DNA from: Lepidonotus clava
Lineage: Eukaryota > Annelida > Polychaeta > Phyllodocida > Polynoidae
Direction of reading: 5' to 3'
NCBI GenBank assembly: GCA_936440205.1
Contig: OW387136.1
Location: 51,172,232-51,236,231, forward strand
DNA length: 64,000 nt
In this document: one piece after another, positions 21,536-33,049 of the stretch
Layout of the letters: each line of letters begins with the position of its first letter
Position numbering within the stretch: the first letter of the stretch is position 1
Program-made: the position numbers and the translations under genes
Notes under the pieces: model-generated
What the model was told of the DNA's origin: nothing
What the model saw: the letters and a program-made list of their open reading frames with translations, nothing else
Database searches by the model: none

Positions 21536-21796
21536 GCAGATGATGTCACACCTCCCAAATCTAGGCTGCTATATTGGTGATTACTTCATAATCATTATAA
21601 TCATTATCATTTGCAATTTTAAAGTATTTAGAACATGCTTATGCCAGATTTATGTATAACAATGTCACTGAATCATATCAACAATCATTCTCAGATAGAA
21701 TTGATAATTTCTTATATTTATTTCACAACTGTGGGGTCAGATCACCATGTGGTGATCACCACAAATAAACAGGTGACCACGTCTGCACATGGTCTG
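21536..21796. mobile_element. MITE, family M6 (copy 2)
   Basis: Left end TAGACATTATGCAGATGATG and right end ACCACGTCTGCACATGGTCT pair as inverted ends. The right half holds CACCATGTGGTGATCACCAC, a strong short palindrome region also seen in the 36.6-kb and 48.5-kb copies. Confidence 0.6.
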
Positions 21797-22894
21797 TACA
21801 AAAAAAGGAAATCCTGTCCAAAGGGGAATATTTACCATGGAACGTCCCCGGTTTCCATATATCTAGTATTGCGGTCCGATATTGACCTCCCAGCAGCTAT
21901 ATACATACGGAGTCTCCCTGCTCGATGCAGCCTTTGGTCTACTACAACAAACTCCATTGGAGTTCTCCGTCCTGCTGCCTAACGGTCTATAATCTAGCGC
22001 TGGTTTTAGTGTGTCAGAGGCGCATTAGTCACACCTCTTCATCTGCACTATACATGTCACCTGTATTTAACATCAGTGGTCCCTGCCTTCAGATTCACAC
22101 CTTATTTTTTAGTTCGAGTCTCCAGTATAGCTTTTAAGTATTACAGCACTGCATGAAATTTGACCTTCAATGAATCCAAATTTTGTGAATAGGGCCAATA
22201 AGGTACATTTAATGTAACAGAGAGGTTACCTGTACACATATTTTACAAAACCTTTACAAGACTGTTTCAGGGGGCCTTTGATATTCTGGAAAAGTCGCCT
22301 TTACATGGTCTCTCCCTGACCTTTGATTTACCTTAACGGTCCCATTTACGAAACTCGAAGGTCATTCAAGGCCTATTTCATGCAATGTAGATTATGGTCA
22401 GGGCTCAATAAATGGGGTGTGGCATTTTGCTGGGAACTTGAATAAAGTGCCAGGTTACACAATTTCAAACCTTGTAGTTAAAGATCTTTATCTAGACACA
22501 ACTCCACATTTGTCACTAGTCTTTGGCCCCCTGTCACCCCTCCCTATTGCCCCACTTCTAGTGTCAGCTCCTCACCCTAGACACTTATATCAACTTATAT
22601 CAGCTCATATGGTGGAGGGTAGGCATAAGGCAAGGTATTAGATAAACCAATAAGGTGTGGGCCAGTCAGTGAGTGGCAGGAGAGATAACAGTAGACAGAG
22701 TGGGCCAGTGATATGGTTTTAACAGGGGCATACACTACACGTTAGACATCATCCCCCCCTCCCCCCCAAAAAAAAAGAAGAAAAAAGACCCTTTGAAATC
22801 TAATGATAGGTTAGTCTAGAGGGGGAGAGCTGGTTCATAACATGTGGGACTTCTTAATACCGATATTTTCTTCACCCTTCTTCTTTTCTTCTAT
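21797..22894. other. Unique sequence with a poly-C/poly-A tract
   Basis: 22749-22785 is C-rich and runs straight into A-rich sequence with AAG units. 22470-22640 is rich in short C-runs. Frames of up to 115 codons show no known domain. Confidence 0.4.
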
Positions 22895-22965
22895 TGTGAA
22901 TTCTGGGGAGAACCCTGAAGGGTTGGCCAGGTGTTAAACTACCCCCCAAAAAAAAACAACCTAAT
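22895..22965 (+). repeat. SINE, family S1, 3' fragment (copy 2)
   Basis: GAGAACCCTGAAGGGTTGGC, then CAGGTGTTAAACTACCCCCC, then an A-rich tail with CAACC. The tail has drifted from CAAA units toward a C-run plus A-run. Confidence 0.65.
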
Positions 22966-23395
22966 TTACTTATCCCACCACTTTCACTTCTATAATCAGC
23001 TGAAATCATTTCATCAAAGTTAATACTTCTTCAAAAGGCTGTGGCCCATTTGAACTTCTGTTTTTAAGCTTTTAAACAATTAACAATGATTTCAGTAATC
23101 TTTTCAGTAATATTTTTTCACTAAGCCTTCCTAGTATTTGCAAACCAAGCTTTAATGATCAAAAAGAAAAACTTAGTTATTTCCTAAGATCTGAAGCTCA
23201 TTTGCCATTGAGAGTGTTTGTTCCCTCTTCATTCCATGTAAACATCTCAGTTACCATTTGAACTATAACTATAAAAGGGGCCTTTTAAGTTCATAAGTAC
23301 CAAGGGGGGATGATGGACCCGGGGTGGGGGTGCTCCTTGAACACCCTGGAAGGAATAGGTTCTTAACACCCCCTTGCTGATCATAAGAGGCAAAC
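22966..23395. other. Unique AT-rich sequence
   Basis: Nothing recognised; 23300-23350 has G-rich and C-rich words. Confidence 0.5.
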
Positions 23396-23622
23396 AATGA
23401 TAGGGTCATCAAAGGCCAGGTGTGTGGTGCCCTTTCTATTGGAAATTGCAAATAAAAGACCCCTTGCCACTCTTCGAAAAGAGTAGGGTATCAAGCCCGG
23501 TGGCTGGTTTTTCCTAAATCATATCAGAGATTCAACCACCCAAAGCTGAAAAGCATTACCTTGTTCAGTCTGGAAAGAACCTTGTCTGGTTGGCCGGGTG
23601 TTAAACTGTCTCAGCAGGCAGA
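23396..23622 (+). repeat. SINE, family S1 (copy 3), nearly full body
   Basis: Aligns with copies at 25162, 50336 and 56309: AGGGTCATCAAAGGC, GTGTGGTGNCCTTTCTAT, TAAAAGACCCCTTGCCACTC, AAGAGTAGGGTAT, GGTTTTTCCTAAATCATATC, AGCATTACCTTGT, then GAACC...GTTGGCCGGGTGTTAAAC. The CTCTTCGAAAAGAG word is a short palindrome. The (CAAA)n tail is missing. Confidence 0.8.
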
Positions 23623-25161
23623 CAGAGTCTGAAATTTTTGATAATCTGCTTACATTCATGTAAAAATCCACTTCGTTCTTTAGACCAAGATGAGAGGGGG
23701 TTTGAAATTCTATTAAAAATGGAACTATGCACTAAATGAAAGGCCCCTGAAATAAAAGCAATTCAGACAATGAATAGATAAAAACTGGAAATAATATGTA
23801 GCAAATTAATACAGAGTATTCATAATAACCCTTTAAATGCCTAAAGAATGCGAATAGCAGACCTGTCACTAGTGATAAAGAAGTTGGTCACGATACATTA
23901 CAGACTCGCTCACTGATGCGGTTTGCTCTACGGAACCCGTCCCCTGGTCATCGGTCCTGATGGGTGTTTATTAAGTCATGCTCCCCGGCCAAAGGTCGCC
24001 GCGTGCCCTGATAGGGAGAGCTTAGGGGGCTTCATACTCCAGGAAATGGGGTGAAAGGGCTGGTGCTAAGGTTAGGGGGGGGGGGGGGGGACAGTGTGTG
24101 ACCAAGGGGGATAGTGTGTAGGCTGGGGACCCTCTGTTAGCTTCTGACAGGAAGTGTGCAGGTTGCAGAGATGCCATTTTTCTCAATTTTGTAGTATTTT
24201 CTACTGTTCAGTACTACTTTGTAAAAACGTCAAAATTCCTTTATTTCACATAAACTTGTATTTATATCTAAAATAAAGTTTTATTTTCTTATGTAGCTAT
24301 CATATCAAAAAGCCCAAGTAAGTCTCTTAACTTATAGACTTGTTTGGGCTTATTTAGGCCCACAATGTTGCATAGATTAATTTAACAGTTATTGCATTAA
24401 AACGATAAAAAATGAAGGGTAAAATTCAGTAGAGTGGCGTACTCAGAGATGTTATAAAAGCTGTTCTTATCAACCTCCACCCTCCCCCCACCTGCAGTTT
24501 CCCTGATGGTCAATCTGACTAAGGCAAACCCCGAAACAGCCATCATTCAAGGTTCATGATATGGAAACTAGTCCAACATGCAAAATGCATATACTACAGT
24601 CTGTTTCTCCTCTCATTCTTAAAAAAAACTAAATGAACAACTATCACACTTGATAGGTTTGGATGCCTCTTTTTTTGCCAGTTCTCTCTGACCACTGGCT
24701 ACTGTAGTTACTTTAGGGAACCTACCTGATTGATAGATAATCCCACCCGAATGGTTCATAAAACGGTCCACAACCCCCCTGTACATTACCGAGGAAGCAC
24801 ACACAGCCTTTATTTATAGTGATAAGAAATTCACTGGACCCTAACCCAATAGCATATAAATGGGCTTTTTCTCATATTGATATTCATAGGGTATGTCGCT
24901 GGCAATGGGCTATCGATGCATATGGCATACAGTGTGGTACTTGTCACGTGTGATGGGTTGGATAGGGAGTCGCTATGGTTTCATGCGTTGGGGGCCAGGG
25001 GGCAGGAAGGGTTCAGTCTAATGGGTCTTGGGTGGAGCAAAACCCATATTTCTTTCACGAAAGGGCCAAAAGTTGACTAAGACTTTCCTAAACATTCACT
25101 TTGACAAACCTCCCAAACTAAGGAAAATATCAACTGAATAACTATTAGACATTAACAGATA
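23623..25161. other. Unique sequence; G-run at 24077-24092
   Basis: 23870-24020 is somewhat CpG-rich. The rest is AT-rich with no repeat copy, RNA or exon recognised. Confidence 0.4.
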
Positions 25162-25369
25162 CCTACCTTTCTGTGGCACATTGTACATAAAAGACCCCTT
25201 GCCACTCTTCAAAAAGAGTACAGTATCGAATCTGGTGGTGGGTTTCTCTTGAATTATATCATAGATACGATCACCCAAAGCTGAAAATCATTACCTTGTA
25301 CAATCTGGAAAGAACCCTGGAGGGTTGGCCAGATGTTAAACATCAAAAATTGCAACAAACAAACATACT
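25162..25369 (+). repeat. SINE, family S1 (copy 4)
   Basis: Same body blocks as copy 3, from the GGCACATTGTACATAAAAGA word on (5'-truncated), with the intact 3' part AGAACCCTGGAGGGTTGGCC and AGATGTTAAAC and a tail of CAACAAACAAACA. Confidence 0.8.
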
Positions 25370-25387
25370 GAAGAAGTACTCAGTGCT

Positions 25388-25553
25388 AGTTTTCATCATG
25401 TTAAAAAAAAAGATGACATGATGAATGGAAATCTATATGCCTAAGCCTTGTGACTTGTCAACATATTCCCTAGCATGCATCTTGATCTGCAATATTCTGC
25501 AGGTAAAAAAGCAGGAAATAACCTATCCGTTGTGGGAAGAATAGGGGTGCATG
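25388..25553. mobile_element. MITE, family M11 (copy 2)
   Basis: Shares CATGTTAAA, CTAAGCCTT, TGNCAACATATTCCC, AGCATGCATCTTGAT, TCTGCAGG and CTATCCGTNGTGGG with 40828-40995, in order. Inverted CATCATGTTA...GACATGATG words lie at its left. Confidence 0.55.
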
Positions 25554-25971
25554 CGTGGACCTGTTCAGCATAGAATAGGGAGTGTTTGCCAATAGTGGTT
25601 GGAAGTGGCCCAAGCTGGACACCATACTACCTATTGTGCTAATTACAGGTACCAGTGGAGGTCACCGGTGACACACCTGAGTGCATAGATCACAGGTCAC
25701 GGTGACTGCTGGTCACAGCGTCCCACCCTTTTACACCTGGCTGGTACCAGTCAGGACCTTTTGTACTGCTATTTGCCTTGACATGCCCTACTCGACTGCC
25801 AACTGTGTTGGAGGTTCACATACCCACTATGTAAATCTATACTTTATTGACAGTCACCTGAAGTATCACTGGGTGACTCAGTTAAAATGAAAATTCCAGA
25901 ATCAAACTTGTTTGATCTTTCCAGTTGGGCATGTAATCATCCATAAATGCTACCAATATTATGGGTGCTTT
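25554..25971. other. Unique sequence
   Basis: 25640-25760 has several GGTCAC/GGTGAC words (AGGTCACCGGTGACAC, CAGGTCACGGTGAC, TGGTCACAG). Nothing else recognised. Confidence 0.45.
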
Positions 25972-26142
25972 GGGGCCTTCGATTAAGTACGTACGCAGCA
26001 AGAGGGGTTGGGGGGGGTCCGAAATATTTGAAAATTGGCGTATGTTCTTGTACAAGTCCAATGCGTACTTTAGCCCAAGGGGGATGGGGAGGTCTAAAAT
26101 TTTGGAAAATTTTCATACATACTAAAATTGATGGAAGGCCCC
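25972..26142. mobile_element. MITE, family M2 (copy 3)
   Basis: GGGGCCTTCGATTAAGTACG at the left, inverted CATACTAAAATTGATGGAAGGCCCC at the right (pieces given, not contiguous with the interior). Contains the internal CCAATGCGTACTTTAG block also seen at 6.8 kb and 38.9 kb. Flanks are TTT and TTC, a plausible 3-bp duplication with one change. Confidence 0.75.
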
Positions 26143-27326
26143 TTCTGGAAAAAAAAAGTCAGGAGGTCCTGCCTTGTGGGTGCTGTCCTCTTTTTTGTCA
26201 GATACTGTAGGCGTAAACAGGGAAGCCGTGCTGTCTGACCGGCAACCATAAAACACACACAGGACTTCCGACTGCCCTTTCCAAAGGTTTCCTTGTCTTC
26301 ACAATGGAGGGATGGGCTCTGTTTTCTTCTTTTTTTTTATCTTTCATACAGACTGCCTTTATGCGATTTGGGATCAGGAACTTTGTATCCCATCGCATTG
26401 TTTCAAAGGGTTTGCTAAGCATGTTACCATCTGTGAAAAAGAAAGCCATTATTCCAGGCATCATCCCATTGTCTTACAGGGATTAATGAATCTTTTTCAA
26501 ATCCATTTGTTCTGGTCTGATTGACATTTCAGACATTTCACCCATGTTCCTGCTGGGCATTTAAGGGTCTGTTCAACTATGAACAATATCTTTATTCAAT
26601 ATTGAGCTGAAATCAGACAAATGATATTTCTCTGAAAAATAAAGCCTGAGTTCTGCTTTCTCCACTTACCATTATTTCTAATCAGAGAGAGTAATCAAGA
26701 TCAAGATCTTTTCAAATATTTCTAATCATAGAGAGTCATCAAGATCAGTATATATAATGGTGTGCAATGTGCTGCAGATTTTCAAGGCATGGCTCAGAAT
26801 TATGTAATGCAGCACATACATAGAACAGACCAAGAAGGCACAAAGCAACTGTTATTGCCCTGGTTTACACATACCTTTGAGGACTTTAGCCAAAGACATA
26901 GGTGTGTGCAAACTGGGGCAAAAACAATTGCTGAGTGCTCCCATGGTCTGTTCTTGATTTATTCTATATCAATTACACTTTACAGAGAAAATGTTGATAA
27001 TTTTTCTTGACAACAGAAAATATTAGAATAAGCAATGATAGTCAGGCATTATTGCCCTCCATGGCAATAACAGATCTTTTATTCACCTGTTTCTGAGAGG
27101 GCTGGACAATGGTGAAGATATAGGGGCTGGAATCCTGGTTACCCTACTACTTCTAAAATGATGTCCTTTCGCATGTTACGGTCTACACACTGAACTTACT
27201 TCAGGCCATACCAAGAACCAGTGAAATCATTTGGTTGCTGATTTGTTAAACAGCTCTTTTAAGGACCTGTAGGAACCAGAAAATTAGGTTAAGAAACCAT
27301 TATTTAGTTCCCCTCTCATCCTCTAT
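26143..27326. other. Unique, mostly AT-rich sequence
   Basis: GGCTCAGAATTATGTAATGC at 26790 resembles the words iterated at 27577-27741. Overlapping frames of 60-88 codons have no known domain. Confidence 0.4.
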
Positions 27327-27560
27327 GTGGCTTCATAATGCAAGGGTTAGAAACCCCCTCCAAACACCGATGTTGCGGGTTTGAATCCTGGAGGACCTGT
27401 ATAGCGCATACGGGAGAGGCCCAGTGGGCGCCACCATATTGAAAAATGGAGAGTCCTGAAAAGTCACGCTTGACCCCACAGGAAGTGAGGCCAAAGGTGG
27501 CTGCATGCGCTGACGAGGACACCCGAATGCAGTATAGAATAAAGCCTAGAATCCAACAGT
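27327..27560 (+). repeat. tRNA-like head plus body shared with 42.4 kb (probable SINE)
   Basis: A good B-box (GGGTTTGAATCC, 27378-27389) lies in a tRNA-like context. The following body (CCATATTG, AGTCCTGAAAAGTC, CGCTTGACC, GGTGGCTGCATGCGCTGA, ACACCCGAATGCAG) aligns with 42365-42530, which lacks the head. Two copies with one carrying a Pol III promoter fit a SINE. Alternative: a chance tRNA-like word next to an unrelated repeat. Confidence 0.45.
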
Positions 27561-27576
27561 GTTGCAAGGAATAGGG

Positions 27577-27741
27577 TAGCTCAGAACCACATGGCATTTC
27601 AATTTTGGAATTACACGATGCAGCATGGTCCAGAATCATGTGGCACAAACATTGCACTGCTCAGAATTAAATGGCCCATCACAACCATTTAGCATGCAAT
27701 ACCGTTAAGCATTGAATTACATGACTCAGAATCCTGTGGCA
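27577..27741. repeat. Degenerate iteration of CTCAGAATCATGTGGCA
   Basis: Four versions of the 17-bp word at about 27579, 27629, 27658 and 27723, spaced unevenly, each near ATTACACGATG/ATTACATGAC/GCATTG-type sequence. Likely a decayed tandem array. Confidence 0.5.
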
Positions 27742-28740
27742 CGGCTTCGCCAAGAACTGTTCGGTGTGGTAAAACAAGCACAGCTGATTACTCTCCTCAT
27801 CACGGAAAGCCTATTTCCTCTATTTTACAAGCAAGCTAGAATAAATCAAGATGCATGTAGGAAAATGTTTCCACAAGTCACAAGGGTTAGGCTGTAATAT
27901 TTTCAATGATTATGGCATACTTTGCTGTATAACATGATGGAAAACTGTCACAGAGTGTTTATAAACTGTTTGTCCCTCCTGTATATGTCCAATATTTCTC
28001 AAGTTGGTTTGAAATTTTGTTAATTGTACAAAGATACATTGCGGTCACCATTACTGATCTTTTTAGATAGATATTTAACTTGATTTAGCTTACATATCTA
28101 AAAGTAAACAACATTCAGGGTGAAACTATTTCCTGTATAACAGGCTTAGGCAAGCTGTATTGTGAGAATTTACTGTTTACGTGATGTTTCAAATCCCAAT
28201 TATGAAGGGAGTGTTTTCTTTGTTTAAAACACTTCACTTGTTCCTGGCTTCTAATCAGATTCTGTTCTGCAACAAACAGGTCTATTTTAGGAAGCTATCA
28301 TACACTGCTACAGAAAGCGTATAAATAAGTTCACTTTTTAAGCCTGTGATGGTTTTGTGAACAAAGATTGCAAACAAAGTAGATGCAAGGTCACAGGGTT
28401 CGTTCGTTAGATGTAAATCCGGTAGAGCGCTTAGAAATAAAGTTGTGCTTCTTTAGATGCAGTTGGAAAAAGAGCAAATCTAAGAACAGTGACGGCCTGC
28501 ATTAAGAAAGCACTTTAGATAGGGTTGAACAGACCAGTGGGGGGTTGTTTGAGGCTGCAGTGAGTGGGATGATCATACAGGCTGCTAATGGGTGCAGCAT
28601 ATAGTACTAAGATGACTGTCTTTTTATGCTCAGGGATCTAAGTTTTCAGATTTTTGTATGTGAAATCTGATTTGCTGTCTGTAGCTTTTGTGCGGAAAAA
28701 TTGATTGTAGAATTGTGGGCAAATTGTGGCCAAAAGCCAT
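27742..28740. other. AT-rich unique sequence
   Basis: Nothing recognised. Confidence 0.5.
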
Positions 28741-28742
28741 CT

Positions 28743-28960
28743 AAAGCCCCATACCCACTAGGTGGATTTGACTGGATTGGCTGACTAGAATCGGCCGATT
28801 ATTCTAAAAAAGAATCACCTGTTGGTATGTCATATTGAAATATATATGTTTGATATGAGTCGGCCCTAAAATCGTCTGACTCTTCTAGTAGAGTCGGCCA
28901 TTGTTAGCACCAGTGAATTGGCCGACTGGTCAAAATCGCCTAGTGGGTATAGGGCTTTAG
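28743..28960. mobile_element. MITE, family M1 (copy 2), well preserved
   Basis: Inverted ends AAGCCCCATACCCACTAGG and CCTAGTGGGTATAGGGCTT. Inside each end come CGATTTTGACC-type sequence, then GGCTGACT and AATCGGCCGA words. CATATTGAAATATATATGTTTGATATGA is the family's central block (pieces: CATATTGAAAT, GTTTGATATGA). Flanks CTAA and TTAG support a TA (or decayed TTAA) target. Confidence 0.8.
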
Positions 28961-29814
28961 ATTAAAGAGCTACATGGAAGTTAAACAGTAGTTGATAGAG
29001 TAGTGAAATGGCTTCGCATAGTGCGGAAAATACTTTGATATTTCTCAGACTAGGTATAGATTTTCACCAACATCTGAAAGGGTTAAGGGAAGTAACTAGA
29101 TAGTGTTTGCTTATTGGCTGTTTCCAACTTTTCATCAACACCGACTTATATCCTTATATACTTGAGGTAAATAGCATAGGAAAGCTAATGAAATGAGATT
29201 TCAAATAACGCTTTATTCACACATCGATGAATCAGAATCCAACCTGTTTCTAGTTATGACTAAAACAATAATACCACTAATACTGTAGATAAGTTGTATT
29301 AGGAACCTGATCAGATGAATGTATTAGGTTTGATTTTTTTTAAAGGGTTTTATTAGTAAGAATCACCAAGGTTTCCCTTGGTTTTCAGAGTTATTGGAGT
29401 TATAAAATAGAAATTCAAATATTATCTGCATCTCATTATTTCAGAATGTCATTGCTCATTTTGTGCATGTTTGTCTAATTAGTCCATTTCAAATAGAATT
29501 TTAAAATGTCATTCAACATTAAGTGCATTTATAACTTCAAAGATTTCAAATTACACAATATTCACACATTAGTTAGAAATCATTATGTTTCTATTTAGGA
29601 GAACAAGGTTAGCGCTAATTTTCAGAGTAGGGCTTCATTTCACATGCTTCATAGAATGTTAATTTTCAAGAAATCCCAAAATTTGTTTGCTTTTTGGAGG
29701 TTCAATTAATTAGTTATTTCCTTTTTGAATCTGTAGCAGTGGAACCAGTAATAGATTGATGTCACCTCAGGGGTTTCTCATGAAAGAAACCAGTGATGAG
29801 TTCTTAAAAATGGG
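28961..29814. other. AT-rich unique sequence
   Basis: Nothing recognised. Confidence 0.5.
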
Positions 29815-30020
29815 TCTAGACTTCTGAATTTGACACTGCGACAGAGGTAATTTTCTGTCTAGCGATCTGCGACAGGATATATGCTTAAATATGTCACAGC
29901 AACAGGGCTAATTCTTGAATTCAACAGTTGTGGCATTTGACAGGAGATATTTCTAAATTTGATATAAAATATATTTGATCTAATTTAAAGCCTTGTGAAA
30001 GTCTAAATTTGACATTTTTC
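29815..30020. repeat. Degenerate iterated element of the TTAAATTYGACAG type (locus 2)
   Basis: Recurrent TGAATTTGACA, GCGACAG, ACAGGGCTAATT, TTGACAGGAGATATT and CTAAATTTGA words, about 30-40 bp apart, related to 37706-37870. Confidence 0.4.
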
Positions 30021-30439
30021 TGGCAAGAGTTATTAAATATGTCTTAATTTGATTCTTAAATGAAAATGAAAGATCTTTAATGGTGAGATATAAAATGCAC
30101 ATTATGTATATCAATGTATGTGTCTAAAAATCTTCCCATAGAAAGGCTAATGAATTTCAAATATTCCGAACCTTGGTCTTGAATAGGTCTCAAAAAGATT
30201 TTAAATGAATTCTGAAAAAGCGTGGGCATCCTGTGTTAAATGGTGCAGGGGCCTCCTTTTCTCTTTAACGTGATCTTTTATCTGCTCTTTAATGTAATGA
30301 GTCAAAAGACCATTTTTGATTGTTTAACTGTTTTACCCCTGTTGGCTGTAGAATCATGAAACTCTCAGGTAACTTAAAACATAATCATACGGCAAACATT
30401 GAAATAAAAAAAGAGCATGAACCTGATGGCAACAGGTTG
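30021..30439. other. AT-rich unique sequence
   Basis: Nothing recognised. Confidence 0.5.
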
Positions 30440-30890
30440 TCAAAAAATGGGCATTCCGTCCCAAACCATGGCGGTCGTCCCAAATGACGGAGGTTGAGCG
30501 GCCTTAAAGGGCCAGTGGCATGCTCATTGGGAACAGCCTTTTTATTGTCGGGGGAAATACAGCCGGAAGCTCATTTCACTCGGGTGCACTTGGCGGCCGC
30601 TACTTCCGGTGGGGGTGCTGTAAGTGTTGAATCAGAACGAGGCTGTGAGCATTGCGCTGGTCTCCAGCCTCTCTGGCCCGGCTGTAGGCTGGGGCTGTAT
30701 ATCTTACCGCCCTACCCGCGGGTGAACAGCGCAAGAAGGCGTTTGTTTACCGGTCTTATCTCTCTGGAAGCCAAACTAGCTGAGACCCAGCTGAGACCTA
30801 GCACAGGCCTGTCTCTGTGGAGTTGTCTAAATTCCCTCTCCATTTTATAAGGATTATAAGCATGTGGAACCCCTCTAGGCGCGTGTTATC
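30440..30890. promoter_or_regulatory. GC- and CpG-rich low-copy island
   Basis: Sharply GC-richer than flanks. Contains ACTTCCGG (ETS core, about 30602), TTTTTATTG (about 30540) and GTTTGTTTACCG with a TGTTTAC forkhead core (30744-30750). A 118-codon frame has no known domain. A CpG island, promoter-type or enhancer-type element is possible. Motif evidence only. Confidence 0.25.
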
Positions 30891-31399
30891 CGATTTCACC
30901 GAGCGGCTTTGGGTAAATAAAGTAAGGGTCCTCCCATCAGGTGTTAATAGATAATACAAAAACATGTTTTATTTTATGGCCTGGTTTAAAATGTTTTCAA
31001 ACAGGCAAATTTACAGGGGCGCTCCTCAGTTAAGTCAAATATACTCTAGAAAGGACTACACGTATTATATCTAACACTAGTAACAGCAGAATACATCGTT
31101 GGATACCCCAGCTTGTGTATCTCCTGGCTCACATAGAGTCCAAGGTGCAAAACGGAAATTACTTTCCTTCTTATTTCCTTATGCCATAGAGAAAAGTTAA
31201 AGTTAGAAAGGCAGTACTGAGAAATTTGTTAAATGTTAAATGAGAAAAGTATTGAAATGGTTAAGGCCCATTGATAAATGCTTGCACCACAAGATAGTTC
31301 TGACACAATAGAAACCGGAAATTATTGTAATCTCCTCAAACCCGATTGCAAAAAGGAACTTTAATCGTCATTGTCTCGGTCTAACGCATTCAGCGATTC
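30891..31399. other. AT-rich unique sequence
   Basis: GATACCCCAGCTNTNTGT at about 31100 is shared with about 39303, hinting at an old repeat that adjoins M8 copies. Confidence 0.4.
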
Positions 31400-31680
31400 C
31401 CATCATTTATACATCCAGATTAGAAACACAATTGAACACCGATTGAGAACCACGGTTCTAATCAATCACACAATTTTTGTAGAATAAACCGTAATTGTCG
31501 GTTGCCCGGGAATCACTTTGGGCAGATTTACAGCGCTTCGCGGAGGCGGGTTGAGCAGGGAGATTAGATATTAACAACCTGCTGAGCGCGGGAGACAACT
31601 TTATTGGAGGAAGACACAAGAAACGTCCTGCGATGGGAAGATAGGCAAAATAAATGGAAACAGTCGACTGTGTCGACAAA
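31400..31680. promoter_or_regulatory. Candidate conserved-element-like block with homeodomain and CAATTT/TTTATTG words
   Basis: Low-copy, mixed AT and CpG composition typical of conserved regulatory DNA: AACCGTAATTG, GGGAGATTAGATATTAACAA, CAACTTTATTGG, and a GTCGACTGTGTCGAC palindrome (about 31662-31676). A 73-codon minus-strand frame covers part of it without known domains. Confidence 0.2.
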
Positions 31681-31777
31681 GAATTCAGAATAATTCTTTA
31701 TTTCTATTCGGCTTCAGCCTTTTCCAATGATTGGTTGATTCACGGGGCATGTACAAAATGGCTTATTAGATAAATGG

Positions 31778-31964
31778 TTAAAGCGGTGTTCTCATCCCTG
31801 AGACAGACATAATTTGCTATGTTGTAACTCCTGTACCGCCGCACTAAATTCGCGACGTGACCAATAACATTCTATCATTGCAAAACATGTCGCCGCCGTT
31901 GTGTCGTTAAGCTAACGTTGGCATATGTAGTCCTAACAATGGCAGGATGAGAACGTCCCTTTAA
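31778..31964 (+). mobile_element. TTAA-flanked MITE, family M8 (copy 2)
   Basis: Left TTAAAGCGGTGTTCTCATCC and right GGATGAGAACGTCCCTTTAA are inverted partners. TTAA at both ends. The interior has CATAATTTGCTATGTTGTAA and CGACGTGACCAATAACAT blocks shared with the other copies. 187 bp. Confidence 0.75.
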
Positions 31965-32233
31965 GTTCCTTAGGGAAGAATTTTGTTCTTGCTAACTTTA
32001 GTTTCTGAGTTCGAATGTGCCTAACCTAGTATTCCAGTTTAGTGTATTTTTTACCAAAGAAAGGCAGTGTTTCCAGATGTGAGACAGTATTCTAATATCG
32101 GTCAAATCATCAAGTTATAGATCCAGGAGAACATTCACTTTTAATCACAACACACACATTTCCAATTCAATATCTTTTCCTTGTTCAGTCCATTTCAATA
32201 TGCCTTGTTAGATCCATCTGTTGAGGCCCCATG
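31965..32233. other. Unique sequence
   Basis: Nothing recognised. Confidence 0.5.
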
Positions 32234-32237
32234 GTAA

Positions 32238-32479
32238 AGGCCGTATTCCACATATCGAAAGCGCATTGGCGATTGCCTGCTGATGCAATTTTGTAGTGGT
32301 GATTTGAAATCACCGGCAATGCTGAAAACATTATACCAATATGTTGGTCATTATTGCCTGCCTATTTTGGACTGGTTGCACTTTCAGTGGCCGAAAGTCT
32401 GCCGAAAATATGGGCCAGAATGTTACCATGGGGAGGGTCAATATCGCCAGCCCACACTTTCGGTATATGGAATACGGCC
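32238..32479. mobile_element. MITE, family M4 (copy 1)
   Basis: Inverted ends AAGGCCGTATTCCACATATC and GTATATGGAATACGGCCTT (partner), followed inward by GAAAGCGCATTGGCGATT and CGCCAGCCCACACTTTCGG. Right TTAA at 32480-32483 is shared with the adjacent M3 element; the left flank is GTAA. About 242 bp. Confidence 0.75.
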
Positions 32480-32483
32480 TTAA

Positions 32484-33045
32484 AGGGAGGGGCCAGTGAC
32501 CATAAATTAGTATACAGCCGTGATCTTTACCATCCAGGGAATAACCATACCAAATTTTATGATTTTATCTCTAATAGTTTTTATTTTATTCACATTTGTA
32601 TCCATCAAACTGAGTTCCCCTGCCTGCACCTGACATTGCCTGCTCAGAGTAATTATCTGTATGTGACGTCACAAGCAGAACAGTTGAAAAATGATAAAAC
32701 TGAAAAAATAACATTATCTAATTCATCTAAGCATTTTTTATTATCCCAAAAGTATTCAAAATTACCAAATAAAATGACTCATGTAAGAAAAAATCAAAAA
32801 AATATTTTATTATGGGATTTATAATTTTGAAATTTGAATATAACGGTTTTTTATATGACGTCACATACAGACAGCCTATGTCAGGTGTACAAGGGACTGA
32901 ATATGTGGTCTGATAAAGGAACACCGTTTTCTATTTTAAGGGATGACTTCAAAGTTTTAATAATGTCATATATTTATACTCTAGCACTAATCCTACAGAA
33001 TGGTATGAGAATTTAACAATATTTAAATTTCACTGGCCCCTCTCT
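32484..33045. mobile_element. TTAA-flanked MITE, family M3 (copy 2), complete
   Basis: Ends AGGGAGGGGCCAGTGA and TTTCACTGGCCCCTCTCT, with TTAA at 32480-32483 and 33046-33049. Two internal TGACGTCA words (about 32664 and 32857) lie in opposite halves, as TGTGACGTCACAAGCAG and TATGACGTCACATACAG. 562 bp. A 156-codon frame crosses this and the neighbouring M4 element and is not a gene. Confidence 0.85.
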
Positions 33046-33049
33046 TTAA

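Noticed and set aside
28743-28960. Firm assignment of M1 to a TTAA-target superfamily
   Set aside because: Two copies have CTAA...TTAG flanks, which fit a TA target equally well, so the superfamily is left open.
32354-32824. 156-codon + strand open frame, longest in the window
   Set aside because: It runs across the M4-M3 MITE junction, so it cannot be an ancestral gene, and the translation looks like no known protein.
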